A stretch of DNA of 64,000 nucleotides from Bacteroidota bacterium (lineage in GTDB: Bacteria > Bacteroidota > Bacteroidia > Flavobacteriales > Weeksellaceae), in assembly GCA_023422635.1 (NCBI GenBank), contig JAFAGO010000030.1, positions 52,766 to 116,765 on the forward strand, given 5' to 3'. Under the pieces are notes generated by a model. That model saw nothing but the letters and a program-made list of their open reading frames with translations. It had not been told where the DNA came from and searched no databases. Shown here piece by piece: positions 1 to 8,745 of the stretch. Position numbers and translations under genes: made by a program. Every line of letters begins with the position of its first letter. Within the stretch, counting starts at the first letter, position 1.

Positions 1-286
1 GCATATCGCCATCCATCGTGATAATGTAATCTCCTTTAGCATAATCAATTCCCGCCATTAATGCTGAACTTTGACCGTAATTTTTCTTCAATTCAATTAA
101 CACAACGTGAGGATGATGCATGTCTTTCACCACTTTTACCGTTCTATCCGTCGAAAAATCATCTACCAAAATTAATTCGTACTGATAATTTTTGAGAACG
201 TGATCAATAGCTTCAATTAAAATCGGTGCATTTTCTTCTTCATTATAAAGAGGAACCACAACGGAATACATACGGTCTGAATTCAT
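1..286 (-). CDS. Glycosyltransferase family 2 (partial, N-terminal part)
   Basis: Only the first 95 codons lie in the window; the gene runs off the left edge. The translation opens with MNSDRMYSVVVPLYNEEEN, the nucleotide-sugar binding start of GT-A family 2 enzymes. It continues with LVDDFSTDRT and later ITMDGD, the acidic metal-binding motif. This arrangement is typical of DPM1/ArnC-like enzymes that load a sugar from a nucleotide onto a polyprenyl phosphate. The neighbour on the other strand is an ArnT/GT39-like transferase that would use such a lipid-linked sugar, so a functional pair is likely (inference). The substrate sugar cannot be read from the fragment. Confidence 0.9.
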   Translation of the reverse strand, partial: MNSDRMYSVVVPLYNEEENAPILIEAIDHVLKNYQYELILVDDFSTDRTVKVVKDMHHPHVVLIELKKNYGQSSALMAGIDYAKGDYIITMDGDM

Positions 287-365
287 ATTTCTGGATAAAC
301 TGCTGCAAAGATAGCTGAAATTTAAGTTTATGCGCAGATTCTTCTAACAGAAGTTTCTGATGTAA

Positions 366-373
366 TATATTTG
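366..373 (+). promoter_or_regulatory. Bacteroidota -7 promoter element (TATATTTG)
   Basis: TATATTTG matches the TAnnTTTG consensus and ends 13 nt before the ATG of the GT39-like gene, leaving a very short leader. Confidence 0.6.
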
Positions 374-386
374 CAAAAACTTCGGA

Positions 387-1997
387 ATGAAAAATAGAAA
401 TACCCTACTGTACATTCTTCTTGCAATAAGCGCAGTTTTACTCTTCGCACATTTGGGAAAATTGTATGTGGATATTATGGAGGCGCGAAATTTTGTTTCC
501 GCTCGCGAAATGGCAGATGAAGGCCATTGGATTTTCACTACCATGAACGACCAACCGAGATACGAAAAACCACCTTTACCTACTTGGCTCACCGCTTGGT
601 TTGGAGAGCTCTTTAGCTTTAATAATATTGGTGCTTTGCGTTTTCCCGCAGCGCTTTCTTGTTTACTTGCGGTGGCGTATTTCTACAAAATTGTAGAATT
701 TCTTACCCGAAATAAAAAACTTGCTTTTCTTTCTGGATTAGTATTTACGAGTGGTTTTTTGGTTGTATATGTTGGGAGAAGAGCCAACTGGGATATTTAC
801 AGCTACAGCTTTATGGTAATCGGAATTTATTACTTTCTGTTAGCGATTAAAAATATTAAAACCTATCCTAATTTTTTGCTCGCAGGCGTTTTATTTGGAT
901 TATCGGTGCTCAGTAAAGGACCAACGGGTCCGTATGTATTGTTAATTCCTTTTTATCTTGCGTACATCATCACATATGGATGGCCAAAATGGAAAGAGAT
1001 ATGGGGGATTGCTTTTTGTGCTTTCATAACGGTATTGATTGGATTTTCTTGGTATTTATACATTTACGCGGCTGACTCCGAAACTTTTTTAGCAATTATG
1101 GAAAAGGAAGCAATGGCACGCGGAAATCGCGATGTTAAGCCTTTCACACGCTACCTAAGCTTCCCCGTTCAAACTGGAATTTGGTTATTTTACACCGTTA
1201 TTGGACTTTTATTTCCACTTTTGAAAAAACGAACAAACGAACCTAAAATTTATATGTTGTTTTTTTGGTGGAGTATTTTTGCTTTGTTTTTTCTTTCATT
1301 AGTTCCGTCTAAAAAAGAGCGCTACTTATTTCCAATGATGGTTCCTCTTGCCGCAACTACAGCGTTTTACTTGTATTATCTTTGTCAGAATTACTACCTA
1401 AGAAAGTGGGAATTGAGAATGAACAAAACTATATTTGGAATTCTATCGCTGGTATCGCTGGTAATTGCAGTTGGAATTTATTTTCTTCCCGTGAAATTTA
1501 CAGGATATACTCTTTTCTTTTCTTTGTCGGCATTGGCAAGCGCTGTAGGTTTGATTTATTTTACTTTTGGAAAAAGAAATTTCGAAAAAGCCATCTACAC
1601 ATTAATCTTCCTGATGTTTTCCACTTCGCTATTTGGAATTCCTGTATTGGATAAAATGTTGAGCAATAATAAAGATTTCAAAAGTATTGTGGATTTAAAA
1701 TCCGAGGTAGAAAATCAAAACACGAAAATATACACGTACGCTTCGTATTCGCCAGAAGTTTGGTTTCGGTACAAAGCAATTATGCCTGAAATTCTTTCAG
1801 AAGATCCCACTACTTTTCCTAAAGAAAATATCTTTTACGTGGCAACAAACGATGCTTCAGAAAAAAACCTTACTGCGTTAAAGAAATTGGGTTGGAAACT
1901 TACTTTTATAGGAAAATTCGATGATAACGAAGAAGGCTTACCATCTAAAAACTACGTGGGAAGAAAAGTTCATTACGTGTACAAAGTACAAAAATAA
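387..1997 (+). CDS. GT39/ArnT-like membrane glycosyltransferase
   Basis: A 536-residue polytopic membrane protein. The first periplasmic loop after TM1 carries the PMT_2/ArnT hallmarks: EARNF (acidic residue plus Arg) and YEKPPLPTWL, the KPPL motif that precedes TM2. Roughly ten to twelve hydrophobic segments follow, then a soluble C-terminal domain of about 120 residues. Family members move a sugar from a polyprenyl-phosphate donor to lipid A, glycolipid or protein on the outer face of the inner membrane. The divergent GT2 gene is the likely maker of the lipid-linked donor. Acceptor and sugar are unknown. The gene ends in a hairpin terminator. Confidence 0.88.
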   Translation: MKNRNTLLYILLAISAVLLFAHLGKLYVDIMEARNFVSAREMADEGHWIFTTMNDQPRYEKPPLPTWLTAWFGELFSFNNIGALRFPAALSCLLAVAYFYKIVEFLTRNKKLAFLSGLVFTSGFLVVYVGRRANWDIYSYSFMVIGIYYFLLAIKNIKTYPNFLLAGVLFGLSVLSKGPTGPYVLLIPFYLAYIITYGWPKWKEIWGIAFCAFITVLIGFSWYLYIYAADSETFLAIMEKEAMARGNRDVKPFTRYLSFPVQTGIWLFYTVIGLLFPLLKKRTNEPKIYMLFFWWSIFALFFLSLVPSKKERYLFPMMVPLAATTAFYLYYLCQNYYLRKWELRMNKTIFGILSLVSLVIAVGIYFLPVKFTGYTLFFSLSALASAVGLIYFTFGKRNFEKAIYTLIFLMFSTSLFGIPVLDKMLSNNKDFKSIVDLKSEVENQNTKIYTYASYSPEVWFRYKAIMPEILSEDPTTFPKENIFYVATNDASEKNLTALKKLGWKLTFIGKFDDNEEGLPSKNYVGRKVHYVYKVQK

Positions 1998-2018
1998 AAA
2001 CCGGAGAAATCCGGTTTT
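1997..2018. terminator. Bidirectional rho-independent terminator
   Basis: Perfect 9-bp stem AAAACCGGA/TCCGGTTTT closed by a GAAA tetraloop, with A and T flanks. It serves the convergent GT39-like gene and the membrane-protein gene. Confidence 0.85.
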
Positions 2019-2025
2019 GTTTCAT

Positions 2026-2697
2026 TTATTTCGCAGTAAAAATATCTTTGGAGTTCCAAGGATTGTACACAATTAGGAACATAATTAATGCAAAAGCATA
2101 TTCCCAAATTTCCCATTTTTTATGGTAATCAATCGGAATTAAAATCAACAAGGTAATTAACACAAAAACAATAATATGAACTGGCCTTGCAACTGAAATT
2201 CCAAATCGATTGATCAGTGTCCGTAACGCAGGAACCTTTTTCCAAATTGGTGGCAATAGTAAAAAATAGATCCCAAAACAGATCGACATTAAATTCGAGA
2301 AAATCAGTTTATTCAACTTCACATCGCCCACGACTAAATTGTGCAAATTGGTTTCTTCCTGAGAATTGTGCGCTTTAAAATAATCAGAGGATTGAATATT
2401 AAAAATTCTTTGTCCCCAAGAAATTTCCTCGCCTGCACCAAAAAACATCGCAACAGCCATCAATAAAATTCCTAGCTTCCATGTCCAAGAATAGTATTTT
2501 TGATATTTAGAAAACTTCACCAATAAAAGGATCGAAGTAAGCAAAAGAAATAGCGAGGTTAAATTCTCGTAAAAACTATCCTCCTGAACCATTGCTTCGA
2601 AAACAGGCATATCAGTATAATATTTATACAAACCAAAAAGTACAGTGAGCACCAAAAAAGCAATCACTAATTTTTCAAACAATCTTAAATCTTTCAT
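2026..2697 (-). CDS. Six-TM membrane protein with GEEISWGQR motif
   Basis: Unnamed 223-residue membrane protein with about six hydrophobic segments. Its most conserved-looking stretch is GEEISWGQRIF at the end of the third segment; two Glu, a Trp, a Gln and an Arg packed in a membrane border suggest a functional site. I know this motif from uncharacterised membrane proteins only and assign no reaction. A frame-open start six codons upstream is possible, but it would lie inside the -7 promoter element, so the ATG at 2697 is preferred. That ATG sits 4 nt after the element, implying a leaderless or nearly leaderless transcript. The start is divergent from pssA. Confidence 0.75.
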   Translation of the reverse strand: MKDLRLFEKLVIAFLVLTVLFGLYKYYTDMPVFEAMVQEDSFYENLTSLFLLLTSILLLVKFSKYQKYYSWTWKLGILLMAVAMFFGAGEEISWGQRIFNIQSSDYFKAHNSQEETNLHNLVVGDVKLNKLIFSNLMSICFGIYFLLLPPIWKKVPALRTLINRFGISVARPVHIIVFVLITLLILIPIDYHKKWEIWEYAFALIMFLIVYNPWNSKDIFTAK

Positions 2698-2701
2698 ATT
2701 G

Positions 2702-2709
2702 CAAATATA
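2702..2709 (-). promoter_or_regulatory. -7 element (TATATTTG) of the GEEISWGQR membrane protein
   Basis: TATATTTG on the minus strand, only 4 nt from the ATG. It faces away from the pssA element; the two start codons are 49 bp apart, so the promoters must share upstream DNA. Confidence 0.65.
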
Positions 2710-2733
2710 GCGCATTATCTAAAAATCTATTCT

Positions 2734-2741
2734 TACTTTTG
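2734..2741 (+). promoter_or_regulatory. -7 element (TACTTTTG) of pssA
   Basis: TACTTTTG ends 5 nt before the pssA ATG. Transcription would start at or within a few bases of the start codon. Confidence 0.65.
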
Positions 2742-2746
2742 TAGGA

Positions 2747-3487
2747 ATGAATTTCCTTAGAAACAATCTTGCCAATTTCTTTACCCTTGGGAATCTTTTT
2801 TCCGGAAGTATTGGCGCTATACAGCTTATTCGCGGCGATTATCAAACCACAGCCATCTGCATTTTAGTCTCGCTAATTTTAGATTTTTTTGATGGATTTG
2901 TTGCCAGAGCGATGAAATCCGACTCGAATTTGGGCGCACAATTAGATTCTTTAGCAGATATGGTAAGTTTCGGGTTAATTCCTGGTTTAGCCGTTTATCT
3001 TGCTTTGGAACCTTACGGAAATGAAATTTTAGGAATCTATCTTCCTTTCGAATTAAAATATTTTGGATTGTTGATCACCTTGTTTTCAGCACTACGTTTG
3101 GCCATTTTTAATTTGGATGAAGATCAGAAATACTATTTCAAAGGATTAAATACCCCTTCCAACACCATTCTTATTTTTGGAATTTATGCATTCTTCCAAA
3201 AAGGAATGGAATTTTTCCCATCACTATTTGGCGATTTAAAATTGATGTTTACGCTCGGTCCTATTTTTTGGACGATAATTGCGTTTTTAAATTCATGGCT
3301 TTTGGTGAGTCCAATTAAGATGATTGCCATGAAATTCAAATCGAAAAAACTTTCAGACAATATGCCGAAGCTTGTTTTGTTGATAGGCAGCATTTTGATT
3401 TTGCTGCTCTTAGGACAATTTGGAATTCCTTTAGTAATTGTATATTACATATTAATTTCGCTGATTTTCCAGAAGCAACTTAAATAA
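2747..3487 (+). CDS. pssA: CDP-diacylglycerol--serine O-phosphatidyltransferase
   Basis: 246-residue inner-membrane enzyme that joins serine to CDP-diacylglycerol, the step towards phosphatidylethanolamine. The CDP-alcohol phosphotransferase signature D-G-x2-A-R-x8-G-x3-D-x3-D is complete, with D49, G50, A53, R54, G63, D67 and D71. Six or more hydrophobic segments surround it, as in the family. Length and N-terminus (short basic stretch, then NLFTLGNLFSG-like start) fit bacterial PssA of the integral-membrane type. The gene shares a compact divergent promoter region with an uncharacterised membrane protein. Confidence 0.92.
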   Translation: MNFLRNNLANFFTLGNLFSGSIGAIQLIRGDYQTTAICILVSLILDFFDGFVARAMKSDSNLGAQLDSLADMVSFGLIPGLAVYLALEPYGNEILGIYLPFELKYFGLLITLFSALRLAIFNLDEDQKYYFKGLNTPSNTILIFGIYAFFQKGMEFFPSLFGDLKLMFTLGPIFWTIIAFLNSWLLVSPIKMIAMKFKSKKLSDNMPKLVLLIGSILILLLLGQFGIPLVIVYYILISLIFQKQLK

Positions 3488-3524
3488 AATTTCTTCATTT
3501 TTTTAGAATTAAATATAAACGATA

Positions 3525-4289
3525 ATGAATTTAAAACTTCATAAACCACTTTGTATCTTCGATTTAGAAACCACAGGAACGAATGTGGGAAAAGATAGAA
3601 TTGTAGAAATCTGTATTATGAAGGTAAATCCGGATAGCTCCAAAGAAAGCAAAACATGGCGCGTAAATCCAGAGATGCCCATTCCTGAAGCTTCGAGTTT
3701 AGTTCATGGAATATACGATCAAGATGTAGCAAATGCTCCTACTTTCAAGGAAATCGCTGCAAAAATCAATGAAATGATTGCCGGAACAGATTTGGGAGGA
3801 TACAACTCCAACCGTTTCGATGTGCCACTTTTAGCAGAAGAAATGTTGCGCGCAGGATTCGATTTCGATTTAACGAAATTTAAACTTGTGGATGCGCAAA
3901 CGGTATTCTTTAAAATGGAACCGAGAAATCTTAGTGCAGCTTATAAATTTTATTGTGGGAAATCTTTGGAAAATGCCCATTCAGCAGAAGCAGATGTGAT
4001 GGCAACTTTTGAAGTTTTAGATGCGCAAGTGGGACATTACGATGAAGTTCCGGCAACGATTGCCGAACTGAGCGAATTTAGCTTTCAAAATAAATTTGCA
4101 GATTTAGCAGGATTTATTGGTTTCGACGATAAAAATGTTGAGATCTTTACTTTTGGTAAATATAAAGGGCAACGCGTGAAAGATGTTTTTACTAAAGATT
4201 TGGGCTACTATGGCTGGATTCAAAATGCTGATTTTCCTTTATATACCAAAAAAGTTTTAACGGCCATTCAGCTCAAAAGTAAATTTTAA
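3525..4289 (+). CDS. DEDDh 3'-5' exonuclease (DNA Pol III epsilon-like / ExoX-like)
   Basis: 254 residues with an RNase T/DnaQ-type exonuclease domain in the first 170 or so. The acidic and His catalytic residues are visible: D13 and E15 in FDLETTG, D99 in NRFD, H152 and D157 in AHSAEAD. The C-terminal 50 residues begin FTFGKYKGQRVKDVF and match the small domain attached to ExoX-like nucleases. It may proofread replication or trim 3' ends in repair; the sequence does not separate these. No clear -7 promoter was seen in the short gap after pssA, so cotranscription with pssA is possible. Confidence 0.88.
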   Translation: MNLKLHKPLCIFDLETTGTNVGKDRIVEICIMKVNPDSSKESKTWRVNPEMPIPEASSLVHGIYDQDVANAPTFKEIAAKINEMIAGTDLGGYNSNRFDVPLLAEEMLRAGFDFDLTKFKLVDAQTVFFKMEPRNLSAAYKFYCGKSLENAHSAEADVMATFEVLDAQVGHYDEVPATIAELSEFSFQNKFADLAGFIGFDDKNVEIFTFGKYKGQRVKDVFTKDLGYYGWIQNADFPLYTKKVLTAIQLKSKF

Positions 4290-4317
4290 TTCCCACAATC
4301 AATAAAAATTTTACACG

Positions 4318-4923
4318 ATGAAAATTATTTGCATTGGAAGAAATTACGGAAAACATGCTTTAGAACTCGGAAATGAAATTCCGAAAGAACCCGTTATTTT
4401 CATTAAACCCGACACCGCGGTATTAAAAGGCAACGATTTTTATCTGCCAGAATTCTCCAAAGAAATCCACTACGAGCTTGAGGTTGCCGTAAAAATATCA
4501 AAAGGCGGAAAATACATTCAGAAAGAAAATGCACACAAGCATTACGAAGAAATTGGCTTGGGAATCGATTTTACTGCGCGAGATCTTCAAACCCAACTAA
4601 AAGCGAAAGGTTTGCCTTGGGAAATCGCAAAAGGTTTTGATGGTTCTGCTGCAATAAGCTCTTTTCATCCGAAGGAAAACTTCAATTTGCAACACTTGCA
4701 TTTTTCTCTTTTAAAAAATAAAGCTAAGGTTCAAGACGGCAACAGCGAAGACATGATTTTTGATATTGATTCCATTATTGCGTACGCATCACAGTTTTTT
4801 ACGCTTCGCGTTGGCGACATTATTTTTACAGGAACTCCTGATGGTGTTGGTGCAGTGGCAGAAAATGATATCTTCGAGGGCTATTTAGAAGATCGAAAGC
4901 TTCTGGATATCAGAATTATGTAG
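4318..4923 (+). CDS. Fumarylacetoacetate hydrolase (FAH) family protein
   Basis: 201 residues, the short single-domain form of the FAH fold. IGRNYGKHALELGNE at the start, the metal-binding ELE in HYELEVAVKI, and GIDFTARDLQ followed by GLPWEIAKGFDGSA are family hallmarks. The C-terminal FTGTPDGVG loop is also typical. Such proteins hydrolyse or decarboxylate 2,4-diketo acids or oxaloacetate with Mg2+. Which substrate applies here cannot be told; acylpyruvase or oxaloacetate tautomerase/decarboxylase roles are both possible. It lies 28 bp after the exonuclease gene on the same strand. Confidence 0.85.
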   Translation: MKIICIGRNYGKHALELGNEIPKEPVIFIKPDTAVLKGNDFYLPEFSKEIHYELEVAVKISKGGKYIQKENAHKHYEEIGLGIDFTARDLQTQLKAKGLPWEIAKGFDGSAAISSFHPKENFNLQHLHFSLLKNKAKVQDGNSEDMIFDIDSIIAYASQFFTLRVGDIIFTGTPDGVGAVAENDIFEGYLEDRKLLDIRIM

Positions 4924-5019
4924 AGTGTTAAAATGATTTAAAATACAAGATTAATTAACCACAAAACGAAAAGTTTTATTAACTTTAGTGAAGTAATAGA
5001 ACCTTTAAAAATTATTGTA

Positions 5020-5460
5020 ATGACGAATATTGTAGTACCTGTAGATTTTGGCGAAACTACAGACAAACTTTTGGATGAATCCATAAAATTCGCTCAAGAA
5101 ATAAATGGTAAAATCTGCCTTATACACGTTGCACCCGCAGATATTGGTTTTGCGATTGGTGATATGGGATTTCAATACTTCCCCGAAGTGGAACAAAATG
5201 AAATCCGCCAAGAATTGGTTCGGCTTAATAATTTACAGCAAAGAGTAACTGCACAAAATATAGAATGCGAGCATTTGTTGAAACAAGGAATTGCTGGAGA
5301 TATAATTATTGATTACGCAGCAGAAAAAAACGCAGGATATATTGTTATTGGTTCCCACGGAAGAAGCGGAATTTATGATGTATTTGTAGGCAGTTTAACC
5401 AAAGAACTTACCAGAAGATCCAGAATTCCGGTATTGGTAATTCCTGTTCAAGAAGTTTAG
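5020..5460 (+). CDS. Universal stress protein (UspA family)
   Basis: 146-residue single Usp domain. It begins NIVVPVDFGETTDKLL and carries the ATP-binding loop near the C-terminus: GSHGRSGIYDVFVGS, that is G-x2-G-x9-G-S. Presence of this loop places it with ATP-binding Usp proteins and not the nucleotide-free UspA subgroup. Role is general stress physiology; no partner is encoded beside it. A weak promoter match (TAACTTTA) lies about 35 bp upstream, and a strong terminator follows. Confidence 0.9.
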   Translation: MTNIVVPVDFGETTDKLLDESIKFAQEINGKICLIHVAPADIGFAIGDMGFQYFPEVEQNEIRQELVRLNNLQQRVTAQNIECEHLLKQGIAGDIIIDYAAEKNAGYIVIGSHGRSGIYDVFVGSLTKELTRRSRIPVLVIPVQEV

Positions 5461-5474
5461 AATAACGTCAAATA

Positions 5475-5510
5475 AAAAATAAAACCCTGAAAATTCAGGG
5501 TTTTATTTTT
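5475..5510. terminator. Bidirectional terminator
   Basis: A perfect 17-bp inverted repeat with core AAAACCCTGAA/TTCAGGGTTTT and a 2-nt loop, flanked by A and T runs. It ends the usp gene and the convergent small membrane-protein gene. Confidence 0.9.
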
Positions 5511-5535
5511 TATACATATCAATTATTAACCTTTC

Positions 5536-5766
5536 TTATTTTTTCTTGTAAATTTCAGGATCATAATAAGGACGAACCTTTTTCGACGGAGATACATAAT
5601 CTTTATCTTTATCGCCACCTAAAGGACCAACCAACTCCCAGCACCAGTATACAAAAAGTACACATGCCACGATAAAGAGGATCCAGTTCAATACGTTCCC
5701 AAAGATGTCGTAAAATTCAAAAGACCATTTGAAAACCGAACCTAAGAATAGCCAGAAAGACGTCAT
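5536..5766 (-). CDS. Small membrane protein (possibly DUF6341)
   Basis: 76 residues: a hydrophobic N-terminal half with one or two membrane segments (SFWLFLGSVFKWSFEF, then VLNWILFIVACVLFVYWCW) and a charged, Lys/Pro/Tyr-rich tail ending KKVRPYYDPEIYKKK. It sits 42 bp from, and divergent to, the DUF6427-like gene. I recall these two families as neighbours in other flavobacteria, which is the basis for the tentative DUF6341 name. No function is known to me. Confidence 0.65.
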   Translation of the reverse strand: MTSFWLFLGSVFKWSFEFYDIFGNVLNWILFIVACVLFVYWCWELVGPLGGDKDKDYVSPSKKVRPYYDPEIYKKK

Positions 5767-5784
5767 TATTTTCCTTTTTTAAAT

Positions 5785-5792
5785 TAACTTTG
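5785..5792 (+). promoter_or_regulatory. -7 element (TAACTTTG) of the DUF6427-like gene
   Basis: TAACTTTG exactly fits TAnnTTTG and lies 16 nt before the ATG of the downstream gene. Confidence 0.6.
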
Positions 5793-5808
5793 CACAAATT
5801 TAAAAAAA

Positions 5809-6708
5809 ATGTTCAAATTACTTTCAAAAGAAAGCAATATTTTTTCAATCCCTGTTTATTTAGGCTTTCTTCTCGTTATCGTCATTTTTTTTAACATCTT
5901 TCATTTCAACACGTTAAGCGGTATTTCTGCGGCAATTACGTTTATTGGAATTTCTTTGGGATACTTGCTTTTCAACAAAATCAACCTTACCTATCAAACT
6001 CACCTTCCGCTTTTTCTGTATACGTTTATTGTTTTTGCGTTATATCCTGGATATTTAGATATCGGAATTTCGGTTTCATTGCTTACCAATTCATTTTTAT
6101 TATTGATTTTAACGAGCGACGATACCGCTACCAAAAACAGCAGTTACCTTCTAATAGGATCCATTTTGGCAATTAATTATATCTTCTTGCCTACAACATA
6201 TCCCATGATCTTTTTTGTACTGCTGCACATCATTAGTACGTCCGACCGGATTTTCCTGAATATCTTCCGATTATTTTTTGGAATGTTTCTCATTGCACTC
6301 TCTTATTTTTCTTTTGCGTATTTTATGCATTGGAACGGTTGGGATCCAAATTATCTTCCGATTGTGGATTTAGAACCTGTAAAAAACTTCTATCCCCTTT
6401 ATTTTTTAACCCCAATTGTTTTGTTTTTGGTTTATGCCGTTGCAGATCATTTTAAACATTTTAACGAGAAAAGTCCGACCAGCAGATTTAAATATTCCTT
6501 TCTACTCATTTATTCGTTAGCACAGCTGATTACGATATTTTTATACATGGGAAAAAGCTATGAATATTTAATTTTGATGGCATTTCCTGCGAGTATAATT
6601 TTAAGTAGAATGCTTCGTTTCTTGCCAAAATATTGGATGAAAGAGCTTTGTTTTTGGATCATCATCGCATCGTTAATCACCTTTAAAATCACAAATTACA
6701 TGAATTAA
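5809..6708 (+). CDS. DUF6427-like polytopic membrane protein
   Basis: 299 residues with eight or nine hydrophobic segments spread over the whole length and no long soluble domain. It starts MFKLLSKESNIFSIPVYLGF, which is the pattern I associate with DUF6427 of flavobacteria; no activity is known. The interior has no obvious catalytic motif, only an FMHWNGWDPNYLP loop around residue 175. The downstream DUF3109 gene begins 18 bp later but seems to have its own promoter inside that gap. Confidence 0.7.
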   Translation: MFKLLSKESNIFSIPVYLGFLLVIVIFFNIFHFNTLSGISAAITFIGISLGYLLFNKINLTYQTHLPLFLYTFIVFALYPGYLDIGISVSLLTNSFLLLILTSDDTATKNSSYLLIGSILAINYIFLPTTYPMIFFVLLHIISTSDRIFLNIFRLFFGMFLIALSYFSFAYFMHWNGWDPNYLPIVDLEPVKNFYPLYFLTPIVLFLVYAVADHFKHFNEKSPTSRFKYSFLLIYSLAQLITIFLYMGKSYEYLILMAFPASIILSRMLRFLPKYWMKELCFWIIIASLITFKITNYMN

Positions 6709-6714
6709 TTTGTG

Positions 6715-6722
6715 TAATTTTG
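6715..6722 (+). promoter_or_regulatory. -7 element (TAATTTTG) of the DUF3109 gene
   Basis: TAATTTTG ends 4 nt before the ATG and partly follows the stop codon of the preceding gene, so the DUF3109 gene probably has a leaderless transcript of its own. Confidence 0.6.
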
Positions 6723-6726
6723 CAGC

Positions 6727-7311
6727 ATGATAGAAATTGGCGATAAATTGATTTCTGAGGATCTTTTTTCTGAAGAATTTGTATGTAATTTAACGAAGTG
6801 TAAAGGTGCATGTTGTGTGGAAGGCGATATTGGCGCTCCGCTTGAAAGAGCTGAAGCCGAAATTCTTGATCGTTTGTATCCAAAATTTAAACCTTATTTA
6901 ACGGAAGCGGGAATTAAAGCCATTGAAGAACAAGGAACGTGGGAAGTAGACCCGAGCGATGGCGAATATGTAACGCCAATGGTAGAAAATCGCGAGTGTG
7001 TATATGTTACTTTTGATGAAAAAGGCATTACGAAATGTGGAATTGAAAAGGCATATGAGGATGGAGCAATCGATTGGCAAAAGCCAATATCTTGTCACTT
7101 ATACCCGATTCGTATTACCGAATACCGTACGTTTTCTGCACTTAATTATCACGAATGGCCGATTTGTAGCGATGCTTGTACATTAGGAAAAGAGCTTCAA
7201 GTTCCAGTGTATAAATTCCTTAAAACGCCAATTATTCGTAAATATGGTGAAGCGTTTTACACCATTCTATCGGAAGCAGCTGATGAATGGAAAAAAGAAT
7301 TTGGCCAATAA
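6727..7311 (+). CDS. DUF3109 family cysteine-rich protein
   Basis: 194 residues with many conserved cysteines: CNLTKCKGACC near the N-terminus, then ECVYV, TKCGIEKAYEDG, SCHLYPI and CSDACTLG. The spacing resembles the YkgJ/DUF3109 group, thought to bind zinc or an iron-sulfur cluster. No membrane segment or signal peptide is present, so it should be cytosolic. Function is unknown. Its start is fixed by the -7 element 4 nt upstream, and it ends at a strong bidirectional terminator shared with tig. Confidence 0.85.
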   Translation: MIEIGDKLISEDLFSEEFVCNLTKCKGACCVEGDIGAPLERAEAEILDRLYPKFKPYLTEAGIKAIEEQGTWEVDPSDGEYVTPMVENRECVYVTFDEKGITKCGIEKAYEDGAIDWQKPISCHLYPIRITEYRTFSALNYHEWPICSDACTLGKELQVPVYKFLKTPIIRKYGEAFYTILSEAADEWKKEFGQ

Positions 7312-7336
7312 CAAATCCAAATTCTTTACCGAGATA

Positions 7337-7376
7337 AAAAATAAGTGGCGAACCTTTTGGCTCGCCACTTATTTTT
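7337..7376. terminator. Bidirectional terminator
   Basis: A 15-bp perfect inverted repeat (AAAAATAAGTGGCGA and its complement) around a 10-nt loop, lying between the converging DUF3109 and tig genes. Confidence 0.9.
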
Positions 7377-7390
7377 ATTATGATCTGAAA

Positions 7391-8725
7391 TTATTTTTTC
7401 AGTTCTTCTAAAAATTCATCGTGTGAGATGGATTTTTCATCTTTCTTCGCTTTTTCCAAGATTACATCTTTCAACTTCGTCATTGCAACTTCGGATGAAA
7501 TTTGGCGTACTTGCTCTTGATCTTTCAACATTTCCACCGCATATTTTTGAATTTCTTCATCAGAAAGGTGGTGAATTCCGTACATCGCCAATTGGTTTCT
7601 TACCAATTGTTCTGCTTGAGCAAGAACATCAGCATAATCAATTTTCACCTCATAATCATTAAGAAGTTTACCTTCAATAATTTGGTATTTCAATTGATTT
7701 TTCTCTGCTTCAAGAATTTCTTTTGCTTGCTCATCCGATTGAATATTTTCGTTAGAGAATTGCAACCATTTTACCAAGAATGCTTCAGGAAGTTCTACTT
7801 GCTCTTGTGTAGTTACTTGTTCTAAAATTTTATTTACAAAGTGAACATCAGAGTTTTGTTGAAAATATTCATCCAACTCTGTTTTTACTCTTTCTTTAAG
7901 TTCTTCTTCAGATTTAATATTGTCTTTTCCATACACTTTATCGAAAAGCTCTTGGTTCAATTCATGAAGATCTAAACCGTAAATATCTTTTACTGTTACT
8001 TCAACTTCATCGTGGTGCAAATGTTCTAATTCTTCAGCACTAAAAGCCAATTGTTTTGCCAATTCTTCATTAGCTTGAAGATCAGCTTTAGAAACTTTTA
8101 CAGATTCGTCTTTCTTTAATTTCTTCACCAAATCATAACCTTCTTTTTGATCTTTAGCAACGGTTACATTTTTCGGTTGATGGTGATGTTCACCTTCTGC
8201 ACCTTCTTCAACAACTTGTGCTACTTCTAAAGCAACATAAGAATCTTTACCAATTTTATCTTGTTCTACGCGATCAGCAAAACGCTTTTGCATATTTTCA
8301 ATCGATTGGTTGATCTCTTTGTCGGATGATTCTACTTTATAATAAGGAGCTTCGTATTTTGCCAAATCAATGGTAAAATCAGGCTCGTATCCTACTTCAA
8401 AACTTACAGAAAGTTGTTCTGCATTGTGATTAAAATCGTCTACTGGTTGTGGTACAGGTTGCCCTACCAAACGCAATTTGTTTTCAGTAACGTAATTGTT
8501 AATTGCTTCGGAAACCTGTTTGTTAATTTCTTCGAAAGCCAATCCCGCTTCGTACTGTCTTCTTACCATGCCCATAGGTACTTTCCCTTTTCTAAATCCA
8601 GGAACCTGAGCATTTTTTGCATAGTTATGCAATTGTTTTTCTACTTTATCTTTGTAATCAGACTTATCAATTGTAACGGTAAGCAAAGCGCTTACATCAT
8701 CATGGTTTTGTGCAGTAACGTTCAT
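7391..8725 (-). CDS. tig: Trigger factor
   Basis: 444-residue ribosome-associated chaperone. The N-terminal ribosome-binding domain has VPGFRKGKVPMGMVRRQYE around residue 40, the loop that docks on L23. The C-terminal helical cradle is evident from residue 270 on. The middle region, where the FKBP-type prolyl isomerase belongs, is poorly conserved and rich in His and acidic residues (EGAEGEHHHQP, ELEHLHHDEVEVTV), as is usual in Bacteroidota trigger factors; isomerase activity is doubtful (inference). The promoter TATTTTTG lies about 20 nt upstream. It is monocistronic, with a terminator on its 3' side. Confidence 0.92.
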   Translation of the reverse strand: MNVTAQNHDDVSALLTVTIDKSDYKDKVEKQLHNYAKNAQVPGFRKGKVPMGMVRRQYEAGLAFEEINKQVSEAINNYVTENKLRLVGQPVPQPVDDFNHNAEQLSVSFEVGYEPDFTIDLAKYEAPYYKVESSDKEINQSIENMQKRFADRVEQDKIGKDSYVALEVAQVVEEGAEGEHHHQPKNVTVAKDQKEGYDLVKKLKKDESVKVSKADLQANEELAKQLAFSAEELEHLHHDEVEVTVKDIYGLDLHELNQELFDKVYGKDNIKSEEELKERVKTELDEYFQQNSDVHFVNKILEQVTTQEQVELPEAFLVKWLQFSNENIQSDEQAKEILEAEKNQLKYQIIEGKLLNDYEVKIDYADVLAQAEQLVRNQLAMYGIHHLSDEEIQKYAVEMLKDQEQVRQISSEVAMTKLKDVILEKAKKDEKSISHDEFLEELKK

Positions 8726-8745
8726 TCATTGAAAATTTTAGGTTG

